From Pempheris klunzingeri (taxonomy: Eukaryota > Chordata > Actinopteri > Acropomatiformes > Pempheridae), in assembly GCF_042242105.1 (NCBI RefSeq), contig NC_092024.1, positions 1,881,001 through 1,945,000 of the forward strand: a stretch of 64,000 nt of DNA, given 5' to 3'. Below the pieces are notes generated by a model. That model searched no databases and had not been told where the DNA came from. It worked only from the letters and a program-made list of their open reading frames with translations. Below are positions 48,801-62,336 of this stretch, one piece after another (positions within the stretch are counted from its first letter, which is position 1; each line of letters begins with the position of its first letter). Position numbers and translations under genes: made by a program.

Positions 48801-51800
48801 AGACATACATTGAACTGCCGCTGTTATCTTTCTCTTAATAAGAGTTTCTCCAGATAGCACGTGGGGGGCAGGGCCTCTTGCTGTGCGAGCAGCTGCTTCA
48901 CATCTGGAACTTAATATAAACATCATGGCCAATAAAATCATTCCATTTCCTTAATTACTATTCCTGTCATTTCCGCACTAAATGAAAAGTTATTAATTCA
49001 GGGCCAACACAAACATGCTTCTCCAATACGAGGAGCTACTCCTGAAGCGTCGCCACCCTGACTACAGGCCGCTGTCACTGGACTGGAACCACAAGCTCCT
49101 GCCTCGCTCTGCCAGTGTGCGTTGGTGTGCATGTGTGTACGAGTGTGTGTAGGGAACAGAGGCCAAGGCGCCTCAGACATGAATGGAACACAAGATGGCG
49201 TCTTGTTTTCCATCTCGTCCAAATGTTCCCACTGGTGCCAGTATAATCATGACAGGCACAACCCGTCCCGTTTCATCTCTCTCCTTCCTCCTCCTCCCCC
49301 TCGCACTCCTGCTCTTGTTCTTTAGCCGCTTCCCAGTGTGTTCAACACATGCCCTGCCACCTTTTTCTCCACATAATTTATACTACTCTTTCCCTACATC
49401 CTCTCCCTTGTTTTCTTTCACTGACATGCCTCCAGATGCCGCCTAGTCCATGCTGCATAGTGGCTTTTGAACGTAACTTCTGGCGTGAGCAGTGTTCAGA
49501 GGGCATCTGTCCGCAGTGCGGCCAAAAACCTATGAATCCTTCCAGCACCTACACATGTTCTATAATTGATGTAAATCTAACTGCAATCTCTCACAGGATC
49601 ATATGTCAACAAGCAAATTTTCAGCTGAAACATTCCTCACAGCACATTATTATCAGCTGTCCCTGGTAGTCAAAATGCCTCTCATTGATTTCAAAGCTGC
49701 TGCTGCTGCTGTTAGACATATCCCCAGGGCATGGATGAATGGAGTGAATATAGCTCTATTTGGACAGGAGTCCTTATAAAATCTCTCGCACCAAAAGCAT
49801 CTTTGTGTCAGCACAAATGCCAGTGTATGTGCATCTTTATTGAGCTTGACTGACCAATTACCATCTTCCCCAGTGGGCAAAATAATGCTAATATCATGTA
49901 GATCGTGACGTATATGATTTGACACGGTACGGGCTGCACTGATTCCAACTGAAGCCATTCACAGGCCAAGAGAGGAAGAGGATTTGGTGAGCGACACATA
50001 TACTTACACAAAAGATGCATGCATGCACTCAAATACCGCCAGTTTTGTAGTCAATGCTTTTGCTCCACCACACACAATTAAAGTCCCAATTAAAGGCCAT
50101 TATGGGTTTTCCACTAGCAGCAACCACAGGGAGAGCAGCTCCACGGCCCGTACATTGCGGGCACACAGATGTCTCCTGTGTTGTCATCCAAAGGAACTCA
50201 GACTGATCCACAAACTTTATGATCATAATTACTGATCAAAATTAAAGTGCAACAACAATATAAACTCGGAGGACACAATAAAAAAGTTTGAGCGATTCCG
50301 GTAAAAGGGGCCAAGTGGGACTATCAGAGGGAAGCGTTGGTGAAATGCTCATCCTGAGGAGGACAGCGCACTGAAGTGATGACAAGCAGACTGAAGCCAC
50401 TTTCTCCTACAGCCCATTAAACTCCCATTTGCCACAAGAGGGAGGCATTTCCCTGATATTTCCCCAGAAATGACAGTCCTATTAAACTTGAGTGGGGATA
50501 TTAAATAAAAGGACCCCATTTTCATGTTTATTCTTGCTTACGCAATTGTGTTTCTGATACCCACAGCCACAATCACCAGTAGATTTCAGTTCTCACCACA
50601 GATGAAAGCACTGGGCTCCATATCTGCTGTGAAGCATCCATTCACCACCATACCCACACACAAGTTCAACACAAGTGTCTTCCCTTGAGCGGGGCCCAAA
50701 AGTGTCATGGGTTTCCGCTTCTGAGTTCCCATCCTCTTACCCAGTGACCTTAATGAGAGAGTAAAGTTCTCACTTGGCCAAACAATACTCTGTTGTAGAG
50801 GGCTGCGATAAGAGGTGGCCAGTCAACAGCCTCTGGACATGCAGCTGTGCAGGCGAACAGTCTTCGCTATCTGTCCCCGGCCTGACACGCAAAATCAGCT
50901 GCCAGATCAAGTAACCTCACGCAGTCACACACACGTGTCAAAATGAATGCGGGCACTCAGAACCACATATACACACACACACACAAAAAGTGAATCCCAT
51001 TCCCACCCAATTTTGTACTCTGAGAACTAACAATCTGTTTAGTGCAAAAACTGCAGTGGCTCCTTTCATCTCCAGTTCAAGGCGCCAATGATCTAATTTC
51101 AAATCTGATGATGAGCAAGCCAGTGCCAGATATCTAAAACAAGTGTCAACAACAACACCACTGTGAACTGCTAAGTGATAAATGAGCTCTTTCTTCGTGG
51201 TCACTATGGTTTATTCTCTGAACTATTTAGGGCTTAAAGAGATCTTTTATGCCCATGAACAAGCTTATTCTGTGGGGCAGAACATTTTAATTTTGTCATT
51301 TTCAAGGTAAACATTTTCCCCTGGGAATAATTCCAAAGCAGAATTTGCAATGTGAGAAAATGTAATACTCTGGAACAACTGCATCTTGTAAGTTATATAA
51401 TTTGTATTTTACTTTCAGTTTTCGAAAAACAAATTTGGCAACTGTAACAACATCTTAAATTGCATAAACAGTTGAGAAATGTAACACTGGTCCACAGCTG
51501 TGGAACCCACAGGACGATTCAGGAACATTATACACCACTGATGGCCGTTATTTCAGCTATTGTTTCTGTGAAGATGTCCTCTTTTTGTTTTGTTTTTTTG
51601 TACTTTTTAAATTTTTTATTTTTCTTTGGCATTTTTGGCATAGAGATAGACAGGAGAGAGGGGTATGACAGAGATAGGCCATTGGCGCACAGTATTTGTA
51701 CTTTCCATTTATTAGTTTGCCTCGTTTTATGCCTATTAACTCCACCTGAGTCATGCTCAAAATAATGTTGCTGGGCCACTTTCCAATGTGAATAATCACT

Positions 51801-54000
51801 TAGGAAGACAGGCCATCGGAACAGGTTCGGTCAGGTAGAACGGAGCGAAGCACGCAACACTGACGTAACATGGACACACTCATAAATACCATTCATGGGC
51901 TTTGAAAAGAGCAGGACTGATTGACCTGAGGCTGGAGCCCCGGTAGTGACTGGTGGGCAGGTGAGGAATGGCAGGTCTGAGACGGCCAGAGAGGTTAGTA
52001 TGCATGCACAAGTGATGAATCACAGCTAGAGGCAGAGGAGGAAAGAGAGGAGTGTGGCATGCAACCAAACCATGACAACCAAATTCAATTAATGACAAAA
52101 GCAATTGCTGGTGTTAGAAAAGGCAGAAAAAAATGCCCTTTAGAGTGTAAAAATTTCCAGTGTGGTATTGGCACTATTTGGTCCATCAAGTTATAACGGG
52201 TCTGTGGGTGACTCGCAGTCATTAGAACCAGACGCACACGTGGGAGCCCTGAACAGGACAGGGAAAACAATGACGGATATTCCAGAGTCAATGAACTGTC
52301 TCAGCCAGACAATCTGCAGTGATGTAGGGTCATGTGTGTGAATGAATGAGGTGTTTTCCCTAATGTGGGCTATAATCTGACCCTCTTGGGAGGAGCAGGC
52401 AGAGTGCCGTGGAAAATATTCAGTGCAAATTCTGACTGGAGGTCCATTTTTAAATCTTGTACATGCAGGGGGAAAAGAGGATTGCTGTCGACCAAGAACA
52501 AACAGAAACACAGACATGGAGAGAGAGAGAGAGAGTAAAAGGGAATATTTGCAGACATGGAGGGATGAAAAGGAAAGAAAGGGAGAGCATTAGGCAGAAC
52601 AAGCTCGAGCCATGTGTAAACAGAGTATATAGAAACCAGATATGGCCAGCCCTAAAGGTAATATACAGAGAGAATGCGTTTAGCAGAGTCCATTAAAGCC
52701 AAAAGTCTCTGAGGGAACGCCTCTAGCCAGACATGGGACTCTGATGGAGGTAGCCAAGACACTCTAACTCCAGGTTAGCCTCTCACTCTGAGTAATGGAC
52801 CAGGGTGTTTTCAGACTCCCATGGCCCCTCGCGAGCCCCGCCGAGCCACTGTGATGAAGTTAGAGAGGCAGCGGCGGCGCTACGGCACAGAGAGAGAATG
52901 AGCCGTGCTCGTCTCCTGTTGCCGTTGAATGTAATTTCGGATCGTGTTGCAGCGGAAGCACAACTGACAGAGGAGGAATCTATCGAATTCAGCTCAGACA
53001 TCACAATAATATTGAGTCTTGTTTATAAACACACATTGAGGATGCTTCGGGAGTATCATTCGTTTGAAAGCCCCAGTGCTGAGCATAGAGCTTCAGTGTC
53101 CTACAAGAGGTGTTCGAATGGTGCCATTTGGCAAGGCTGCTGTAAACTTGCACTGGGCTAACAAAAAGTATTTGAATAGATATGTCTTGTAGCGACTCAA
53201 CAGGATTTTGATAGTTGCTTAGTCAATTAACTGGTTATTTTATTGATAAAAATCAGTTTATATGACAGTAAATGGAGAAAGTTTGATGTGATGATGGCAC
53301 CAGATGAAAAGACAAGGGATTACTGAAGATATTAGGATTCATCTAGCTGCACAAAATTCCATGCAATCCGCTAAACAGGTGTTGAGTTACTGCATTTCAT
53401 TCTGGACCAAAGTGTTTAACTGAGCGACTGACAGCGTGACCCCTGGAGCCCTGCAGCTATAAACCAGATCAATTCACCTTCACCTGACAAACAAAACAGA
53501 TCCTGCCTTTCCTTTCTTATCATTCACTGCGCCCGCATGTCTTTTCCTCAGCGGTTAACCGATTCTTGGCTCGTTCCTCCAATGCGACGCCATCGCTATT
53601 ATAATGCCATCATCTTTGCCTGCCAAACCATAGAGAATGATGTCACTTCCACCCTTGGTCACGGTGGTTTGGATTTGGCCACTGGTGCATGTGACAATTT
53701 GTGCCCTACTAGGAAGCCCTGAAGCTTCCAACTTGGCAACCAGCCATGACATCCACACCCTCGACCAGCTTCAGAGCAAGACATTCACTGATGCAGCTGA
53801 ATGCTTTAATTCAATAGAGAGCTTTTGACTATGCCCCTATTTCTATGTGTGCTCACTTTCATGCTTTCATGTTAAATACCCCCCACCCCTTCTTTCTCTG
53901 TCATGCTGTACAGCGTCTCCACTCCTGTCATTTACCCCATGGCTTTGTAGTCGTGTTGCGAGGCGGAAAGGAGCTGGGCAGGGCGAGGCGCAGGCCCAGC
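45900..54000. other. gene-free region right of syf2, first part
   Basis: I read both strands and found no open frame with a recognisable domain, no splice-linked series of exons and no RNA gene. Small tracts are present: (GATGA)n at 46806-46823 and (GA)n at 52518-52535. By synteny this should be the syf2-runx3 spacer, so regulatory elements are expected, but I cannot identify conserved blocks without an alignment. Confidence 0.55.
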
Positions 54001-54229
54001 GGTGGCTGATGTATGGCTTCTGGAGAGGAAACACGGCGCAGGCGATGAGAGAATGTGGAAATGTACGCATGGCACGATGCCCGCTGGGCCCAGCCCACTC
54101 TGCACTGTGTTTAGAGGCAGCCTTTCTTCTGGTGCCAAGTGGGCGGGGGATGAAAGAGGGCACTGGTGGGGGGGGCTGGTGGGTGGACACAGGCCTGGGA
54201 TCAAACAGCAGAGAGGCAGCGGAGGGTGG

Positions 54230-54268
54230 TTGTGGTGGTGGTGGTGGTGGTGGTGGTGGGGGTGGTGG
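54230..54268. repeat. (GGT)n microsatellite
   Basis: Trinucleotide tract that creates the poly-glycine and poly-tryptophan frames on the plus strand. Confidence 0.9.
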
Positions 54269-57200
54269 TTGTGTGATGAATGTGAGGAGCGGTCAATTGA
54301 CTGGACAGTTTAATTCATATGTGATTAATTACTGCACGATTTGTGCATGCATTTTCTTCGGCTGGCCCTCCCCCTCTCTCAGTGCTCATAAGGATTCTCC
54401 CCCCTGGTTTTTGAATATTACTGAAGCCATTAACAGCCCATTCATTAAAATCTTAGATGCTGTGTTTCATTTCCTTTTCACACAAAGTGACACACTACGT
54501 TAAGCTGAAGATAGATCCTGTTGGAAAAACAGTCGTTAATGTGAGGTATGTATCGTTCGTTTCACTCGTGTTTTAAATTGCTACTCCATGTGTACTAGTA
54601 AACCACATTCTATGAACTAAACCACTTTTTTCGCCTTGACCAATGTCTGTAATTTGCCAGTCAACAGCGTTATTGTCCAAACTCTGATTCTGCATACTGT
54701 ATTTGAGGTTGGGAATTTCACATACATACTTGCAACGTGACTAAGAGCGGGGGCAGATGCATTTGTTGTCCCCGTAGTGTCTCATTATCCCAGCCCTTCC
54801 AGCTCAGGCGTGTGGGTTCTCGGCGGGGAACCCCAGGCCAGAAGTGGTGGTGAGCATGGGACAAACCAACCACCGCTCACAGGCTCCGGCCGGATGGGGA
54901 GGGAAGAAGTCGACACTCGTCATTTAGAGGTTTGGGTCTGATCGCTTCCCGTTGTGAGGGACTTAACTGTCCCCTCTGGGAATGCGGTCCCTTTTACACC
55001 CACGCCTGCAGACACAGAGAGAGAGTGTAAACATACAAAAATAAGTAAGAAATACAGCCATGACAGTGCACAGCGAGGTCACTGAGTCAAGCAACAGACA
55101 GGAAACAGCATGAACAGAATATGTATGCATTCGGTCTATAAAAAGAGATATACATTATATTGTGGGAATGGGTTATAGACAGACTGGGTACTCATTGTGG
55201 CTGGGAGGAATTTAGATGAATTTAATTTTTAAATTATAGCTGAGGTCAAAGGTGAAGTTGTAGCCCAAACTTTTTTATGCAACACAAACATGCAGGTTTA
55301 AAATGTGCACCAAAAACCACTCTGAGAAAAACCGATGCTTAAGGGGCGTCTTGGTGGAAGTTACATGCATGACAGAAATGCCTGTCAAGTGTCTGTCAAT
55401 GATCGAAACCAGACATTGTTTAGGGGATTCCAATACCTCTGAAATTCAACCATGTTTGAAAGCCGACCGTATTTCATAGAGAAATCCACGGGTTGGAATA
55501 CATACTCAATGTAATTTTTGTCTTACTCTGCTATGTACTCTTATACCCTCCTCGCCTGCTTGCCCACCCCCTGGGTTACAGTTGAATGAAATCGCTTTAT
55601 TGGCTCAGTCGTTCCTGTTCTGAGGCGGTGAGGCCGTGCCAGTCGTCGTGGTTACTATAAAAACTAATCATTTCAATTTCCTTGTATCTTATTTCATTCA
55701 TTTACTTTAATCACAGTCTATGGGAGGCGCCAATGTTTCCCCATGAGTGGCGTCTGCTAAAGAGAGCAGAAATTTAGAGCGCGCCGCTTTCAGCTGGCAC
55801 TGGGGCAGAGACATCCATACTACTGTATTTAATGACTGTGCTGGAGTTCAAGCGATTAGAGCTCATCTTAGAAGAGCTGCATGCCCTTTTGATCTTTGAA
55901 TCCTGCAAATGAAGTCAGGGGGAGAGACAGAGACGAATCACCTGCGGTTTTGGAAATCATTTAGAACAGGCTGCCTTTCCAAACTGATAGGGGGTGAAAA
56001 AGGTTTGATCTTTCATAGATCCACTGCTTCACATTCCCTATCTCTCTTTTTGTCTGCAAGCGTGTGTGGGGTAAAAGAAAGAGAGGCTTGGGTTTCCAAG
56101 AAGACTAATAGACGTGAATTCCTTCAAACTGAAAAAAATGCAACAGTATAACGAAACAATGTAAGCATGAGGCCAGCAGCATGTGGACAATTGTGATGGC
56201 TGAACTGCCTGGCACTGTGGCAGCCTTGGGCCAGTAAAGAATTATGGCCTTCGTCTGCTCCATTAATTAACAGCCATTCAGACAGGAAACAAGAGCCAGC
56301 ACTCCAGTCTGCTTTCATGTCTCATCCCATTTGCCTGCAGAAACCTAATTTTTCATTATTTACTGTATCACTTCCAGACTTATGCTCATCAATATTGTGT
56401 AAATGAAGGAGGGGGGGTAGGGGGCGAAATGTTTTTTGGAAAAGGTTTGAAGTGCATTATAGTTTGCTGTTGAAATATTGGCCTGTGGCACGTGTTGTTA
56501 GTGAAACCCTCAGTGGGCTGTCACAGCGTGACATTAAAAAGGTGGCCTTGTACAGCCACACGTCCAGGCGTAACAATAATGAACCTCTGGGACTTTGAGA
56601 GCAGGAGGAAAGTGGACACAAGTGTTTTATGATCTGGCAGCGCCGCGGACAAAGCAAATAATCGCCAGACACAGAGGAGCAGGTAGTTTCACTTAACCTC
56701 TGCTCAGGGCTGAGCGCCAACTTAACTGGAAGCACATGGCTGCAGAGCACATTAGATCGAGGGAGAGAGATGGAAGGAGAGACTGATTATTCCTATTAAC
56801 TGACCCACCAATTAAAGATCCTTCACAGTGCTGAGGTGTAAGACAGCAACCAACCTAATGACACTGTTATCACACAGTAGCTGGATCTTTGCTGGTATAT
56901 ACAAGCCTACTGTAGGCAGTTACTCAAGTTACCGTGGCCACACACCAAGTGCTAGCACACAAAAGACTTGAGGAAGTCACAACTCTGCTCGGTGCCTCGG
57001 TGTACCTGCATGGTCAAATGGAGGAGAGAGCATACATCTCGTGGACTGTGGTTTGCTGCTTACTGGATGTCTGTGGCCTGTGGCTTTGTCTCACTCCCAT
57101 TAGTGTGTTTGGTGTTGTTCGCATGTCGACTGGCCCTACCGTAAATGCTCCTTATTGGTCGGCCACTCCTGAGGGCACTGCGGCCGCAGAAAACCCCTAA

Positions 57201-60068
57201 GAGGGTGCAGGATGGATGATGTGTGTACATCAAGGGAGAGAAAGTGTCTGTTCAGGCATGCCGTCCAGCATACATTCACATGACTGTGCATGTCGGGGGA
57301 CGTTATATGATGATATTGTATAGGACGACTTGAGTGTGTATGCTCAGGGGTCAGGCCCAGCAGCAGTGACCATCCATCTCACGGGCCTAGAGATGCCTGC
57401 CTCTCTGCCCAACTTCTCCTCTGGCCAAGCGCCACTATCAGGTTCCCCCATGTGGTTCCACTTAGACCGCCAGGGGCTCCAGCTACAGTCTGCAGACAGC
57501 CTCTCAGGCCACAGAGCGGGAGCGGAGCAGGGGAAGGCCCCACTGACTGGATATGCAGCAGGCTCAGTAACCCACATCATGGCACACACCTCATCGCTAG
57601 CAACTGGTGCCTCGTGGCCTCTTTGGAGCCTGACTGCCCAGAGTGAACGTGTTACTGCCCCACTGATCACTACTGGGATTCTTTGCTTACTTTTGATGAT
57701 AAGATAGGTCAAAGAAACGCAATCTGTTTGTTGTTATTTATCAATAAAAATGACTACATGCTATAAAAGCACAGATGATTTGGATGAAATGCTTCTTTAA
57801 TTTTAGTCAACCACAGCAGCAAAATAAAAATTCAGAGGACATTTCGTTAGAGTTATGATTTATGAGACCAATGCACAATTTGGTGGTGAAATTACAGCTT
57901 TCTTATGACACACCCTACTGTATATGTTCCCAGTTCTCTCTGCCTCAGCTCAGAGTAAAAGCCCGTCCTTGTGTCTCAGCGTCCCTCCATCCCTCTTTGT
58001 CCCCCCCTCCACCACTTACAGTCTATCACTGTATATTTTTATTGATGAGGCCTGACAGCGCCCCAATTCCAATATAGCTTAGGATACTTGATACACGCAC
58101 CCCACCCTTAAAAACAAAAAAAAAGAGAAGAAAAATATTCCTCAGTCTCCTTCTCTCAGTCCTGAGACTCCACTCCATAACAGCAGGCCCTAATTTCTCT
58201 TTCCAGTCATGGAATATGATAATTTTCTTATTTGCAAGAAATATCAATTGCTCAAGGCGGACACATAATCATTGGGGAGGAAAGGAGAAGCTACCTGTGT
58301 AATGTGCTTAACAGGCTAACCCATTTAGCCGCAGGCGCTGTTTGAAAATGAGAAAGTGCTGATGGTCAAAATCAATTTTCCCTGTGTCCAAATTACTCCC
58401 TGCCCGGCTTAGAATTTCACCTAAATGGCCAAACCTTAAAACACTGATACTAATTCTATCATATTAGAGCCTGGTCATACAGTTGAAGTTATTGCTAATG
58501 CTATTTTGCTGTATTTATTGATGTAGTGAGATGACTCGAAGGCCAGAGAGCAGAGAGTTCTGTTACTGCTTTTGTGTTTGTGTGTGTAGATGCATATCAG
58601 TACAACTCAATACATGTACTGTACGTGCAGCCATCGGGCTTTAACAATGTTTTCAGATGTTTGCTGCTTATGGGCTCACAAGTCTCATATATCATGTAAG
58701 AAAAAACTATATCAGCATTTCGTTTCCCTTTTTATACAATTTTGACAGCTTCTTACAGAATGCTGTCTTCAGCAGTCCGCTGACAACAACTAGTTTAGCT
58801 TGCCTCCTCTGAAGAGGCCGTGGGTGTGGAGTCAGTGTGCCTACGGGCCAGTCCTAGGCTACAGTTTTCAATTTGATTGCAAATTGATGTTTAATAAAAT
58901 AAAGGAATTGTTTGATATTTGGTGAAACAGGTTTATTTGCTTTCTCCAGCAGCTAGCCTAGTTTGGACCAAAGGTTACAGATCCACCCATGGGTATCTCT
59001 AAAGCTCAGTTAACACCTCATATCTAGTTTGTTTAATCTGACAAAAAAACAAAATCACTGTGCTAATAGTCCAGATTCATATTTACAGAACAGATATTAG
59101 AGTGGTATTCATCTTAACCAGCAAGTTTGCCAAAGCTCAACAGCGGGTATGGCAAAGCTTTTCCCACTGTGGCTCCCAAGCTCTGACACAACCCTTCTAT
59201 GGACATTAAACAGCAGTCTGGTCTCTTTTTAAAACAGTTTCTGACAACCTGCTTGCACAATCCGCGCTGTCAATGACTGTCATTTGCTTGGCTTTTATTA
59301 ATAACTTGTGATGCTCGCTCTAGAATGACGCCCTAGCATTTAAATAAGCTTTACCCACTTTCTCAATGGGCCTGCCTCAGTTTTTCCAATTATGAACCCA
59401 GTATCCTGACAGTTCTTTCCAGGAAAATATTTTTAGCCATTAACTTCTTCTTATGAACTCAATCAAATAGACCTCTTCTATTTGGATGAAACTACTACGT
59501 AATAGTCCAGTGCATTTTTACTCCATTTTCAATATAATAGGTATATAATTGTGATTGCAGGACACTTTTTTAGTAATTCACAGTGTGAGGAACATTCTGG
59601 ATTTACACATAGACTTGAATCAGTGTGAAGTCAGGACACGTTTAAAAGCAGAAAGGCCTGTTGTGACTTGCAGTTTTCTTAGGAAAACAAGACTTGCCTT
59701 GGACTTGCTCGAAAGGAGTCGGGACTGTGCTTGAGACTTGCTAGGACAGACCTGACTGACCAAAAGACATAAAAACAGCTCTGCTCTGGGCTATAGATCT
59801 GTGGATTTGGGGTTAGGTTGGCTTGTGGCCATGGCCCGTCCACCTGGGCTAGCCACATCATAAACAACAGCTGTGTGTCAGGTCCGCTTCTGTATCAACA
59901 TCACCACACTGGCCACTGGCTGGAGCCACACATGGGTATTATATCCATGAGACTTCCTGCTGGAGGACAGCCCTCTAAACACCCAAGGCCACTGTCCAGG
60001 AAGTCAGGTACCCCGCTCTGAAACCCAGACATTATAGGATAACTACGGAGTAAAGAATGGCTGAGCAA

Positions 60069-60099
60069 AGTGTCTGAAAGTGTCTGAAAGTGTCTGACT
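60069..60099. repeat. three tandem 11-bp units
   Basis: The unit GTGTCTGAAA plus one base is present in three adjacent near-identical copies. Confidence 0.75.
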
Positions 60100-61040
60100 T
60101 GTTCCGGATTTTAAGATGGATTTCAATTTGATGCCTGGTAATAATTAATGGATGTCAACAAGACCATGTGCCCTCACACTTTCTCTCAGCAAATTCCCAG
60201 GGCTTGAGATTACATATCTGTAGCAGCTCTGATTTGTCTGCTTGGCCCTGTTCGAGGCTCAAAACGCAGATCAGGCTAATAACCTTTGTCAGCTCTTTAC
60301 GCGTGAAGAAGGTATATTGTAACCATTTGGGCAGAAACGGACCGGCTTTCCCGATATTGACTCAAACATACTGAGGGGAGAAGGAGGGGAGGCGTGGAAT
60401 AAAGTGACACTAATGGAACATTGATGACAAAACAAGGCGCGCACAGGGACCACTTTCTAGCGTTTTTAATTCTTAATGCCGCCGCCTCAGGTTTCAGCAT
60501 GTCTTGGGCCGAGGCAGCTGCTTGCGCCTGGACGGATCTGGTGCGAGGATTAGGATTTCTTCGCGAGGAAATGGTCACGTGATTTACTGTTGCTGGAGGG
60601 GCGCTACAGGTGCCAACGCATGAGCAGGGAGGGATAAGATGACCGAGAACTCGCCTCTTTGGAACCACACTACGCTCCTCACCCCGCTCCGGAATCAGCT
60701 CTATCGTGACTGGGCTGAGAGACCGGAGCGTCACCCTATACTTTGAAAACACACTTTGATGGCAATTAAATATTAATATGGGGAATCATAGCCTGAGAGC
60801 TGTATCCACATTACATGGAGCATGCAAATCGCTCCAATCAGTGAGCCAACTGAAATAGCATCTTGAGAGCTGTATAAATAAGACTATGGGTATCTTTAAT
60901 ATCATTAATATGGACTAAACCAACTGTGGAGGGAAAAAATAATATAAAACTGGGAAACAATTACTGTAATTATCATTATTTTGTTTTAATTTGCATGTGA
61001 ACATGCTGTGGTATATGGTTGCTTTGACCTTGGTGTGAGC

Positions 61041-61043
<3 letters not shown>

Positions 61044-61074
<31 letters not shown>
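61044..61074. repeat. (GT)n microsatellite
   Basis: Dinucleotide tract about 120 bp before a (CA)n tract of opposite sense. Confidence 0.95.
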
Positions 61075-61075
<1 letters not shown>

Positions 61076-61189
61076 ACCAAAGCCACCTTTTGTTTTCGTC
61101 ATTAGACCTAAAAGTCCATTCAAAACCCTTCCAAATATGTGGGCTACAAAGAGGAAGGGTGTGGAGATATCTTTTCTTTCTTCTCATCT

Positions 61190-61191
<2 letters not shown>

Positions 61192-61224
<33 letters not shown>
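61192..61224. repeat. (CA)n microsatellite
   Basis: Dinucleotide tract; with the (GT)n at 61044-61074 it forms an inverted pair. Confidence 0.95.
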
Positions 61225-61225
<1 letters not shown>

Positions 61226-62286
61226 TCAAAAACGGTCATTTGCCTTTTCTCTTGGTTTCTGTCTCCCCTCCATAATCAGGCCTGGTTTCCTCCCAATAGG
61301 AAAACATCCCTCTTTCCTCCTTGCCTGCGTCTGTCAGCGATTCTGTGTGGGCCTGGACTCAACTCAGGCCCTGGCCAAAAATATCCCCCCATGGCTCCTC
61401 TGAATGGGACAGGCCACATAGACCACAGGCGCACAGTCCTAAAAATACAGAGAAGCTCAGCCACAGCTCCCCTCGTTCATTCATTAGCACTGAACAGACT
61501 CGGGAGCTAACAGAGGGAGAGACGCAGGCGCCCAGGGGACGGCCGTGCACACGGGGTATGCGATGTTGAAGCATCCCTAACAGAAGGTGTGGAACAACAA
61601 TGGCCGTCTACTATGAGGCACCTTCATATCTCATTCAGGCCCATGATAAAGCTCCAAAATTCAGATAAATGCCTTCATATTTCAGCCTGGAGACAAATCT
61701 TCGTCTGGCTGCCATTGAATATCCATTGTTGGTGGTGGCGTGGGAGAAATTCATTAGAAGTCATAAAGCTGTCTCAGCAATATGATTAATTGCCCTCTGG
61801 CTGACTCTCACAGATAACCATCGTCTCATTACATAGTGCCACCCATTATCTCCCCGATGTGATTATAGACGGAGAGAGACAGAAGGTGAGAAAGAGCGAG
61901 CGTAATTGCGGCAGTATTGTTTAATAATGACAAGTTATTTGCCAGCATTCCTCTCCTACTGTTCCCGCGGTACACTTCCCCACTGTGCGAGATGCCAACT
62001 CGAGCGTTGGGCGGCTGCTCGATGTGTGGGCACCGTTTCTTACACATTCCGTTCCTCTAACGTGCCAACAGAGGGGACAGGCCTGGGCCAAATCACATGT
62101 GGAGTGTGTGTGTGTGTCTGTGTACAGCATGAATGGAAGAGTCTATTTGTGTGTCTGCATTCGCGAATACGAATATGCTTTCATGGAGACTGAGTTTTTA
62201 TAGATGTGTTCTGTGTTTGAGTGTTTGTCTGCGTGTATAGCAGAGAAAGCATGCTGCATATTTGTGCTTTTTAAGTGTGCGTAAGA

Positions 62287-62298
62287 GTGTGTGTGTGT

Positions 62299-62334
<36 letters not shown>

Positions 62335-62336
62335 GT
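62287..62336. repeat. (GT)n microsatellite
   Basis: Long dinucleotide tract with one interruption in the right-hand spacer. Confidence 0.95.

Noticed and set aside
53847-54503. 218-codon open frame, longest in the right-hand spacer
   Set aside because: It runs through the (GGT)n tract, contains long Gly runs, has no domain and is overlapped by equally long frames on the other strand.
57330-57712. Overlapping 125- and 122-codon frames on opposite strands
   Set aside because: The region is GC-rich, which suppresses stops in both directions. Neither frame looks like a protein family and no splice-linked exons flank them.
60297-60752. 151-codon minus-strand frame
   Set aside because: No recognisable motif, atypical composition, and no supporting exon structure.
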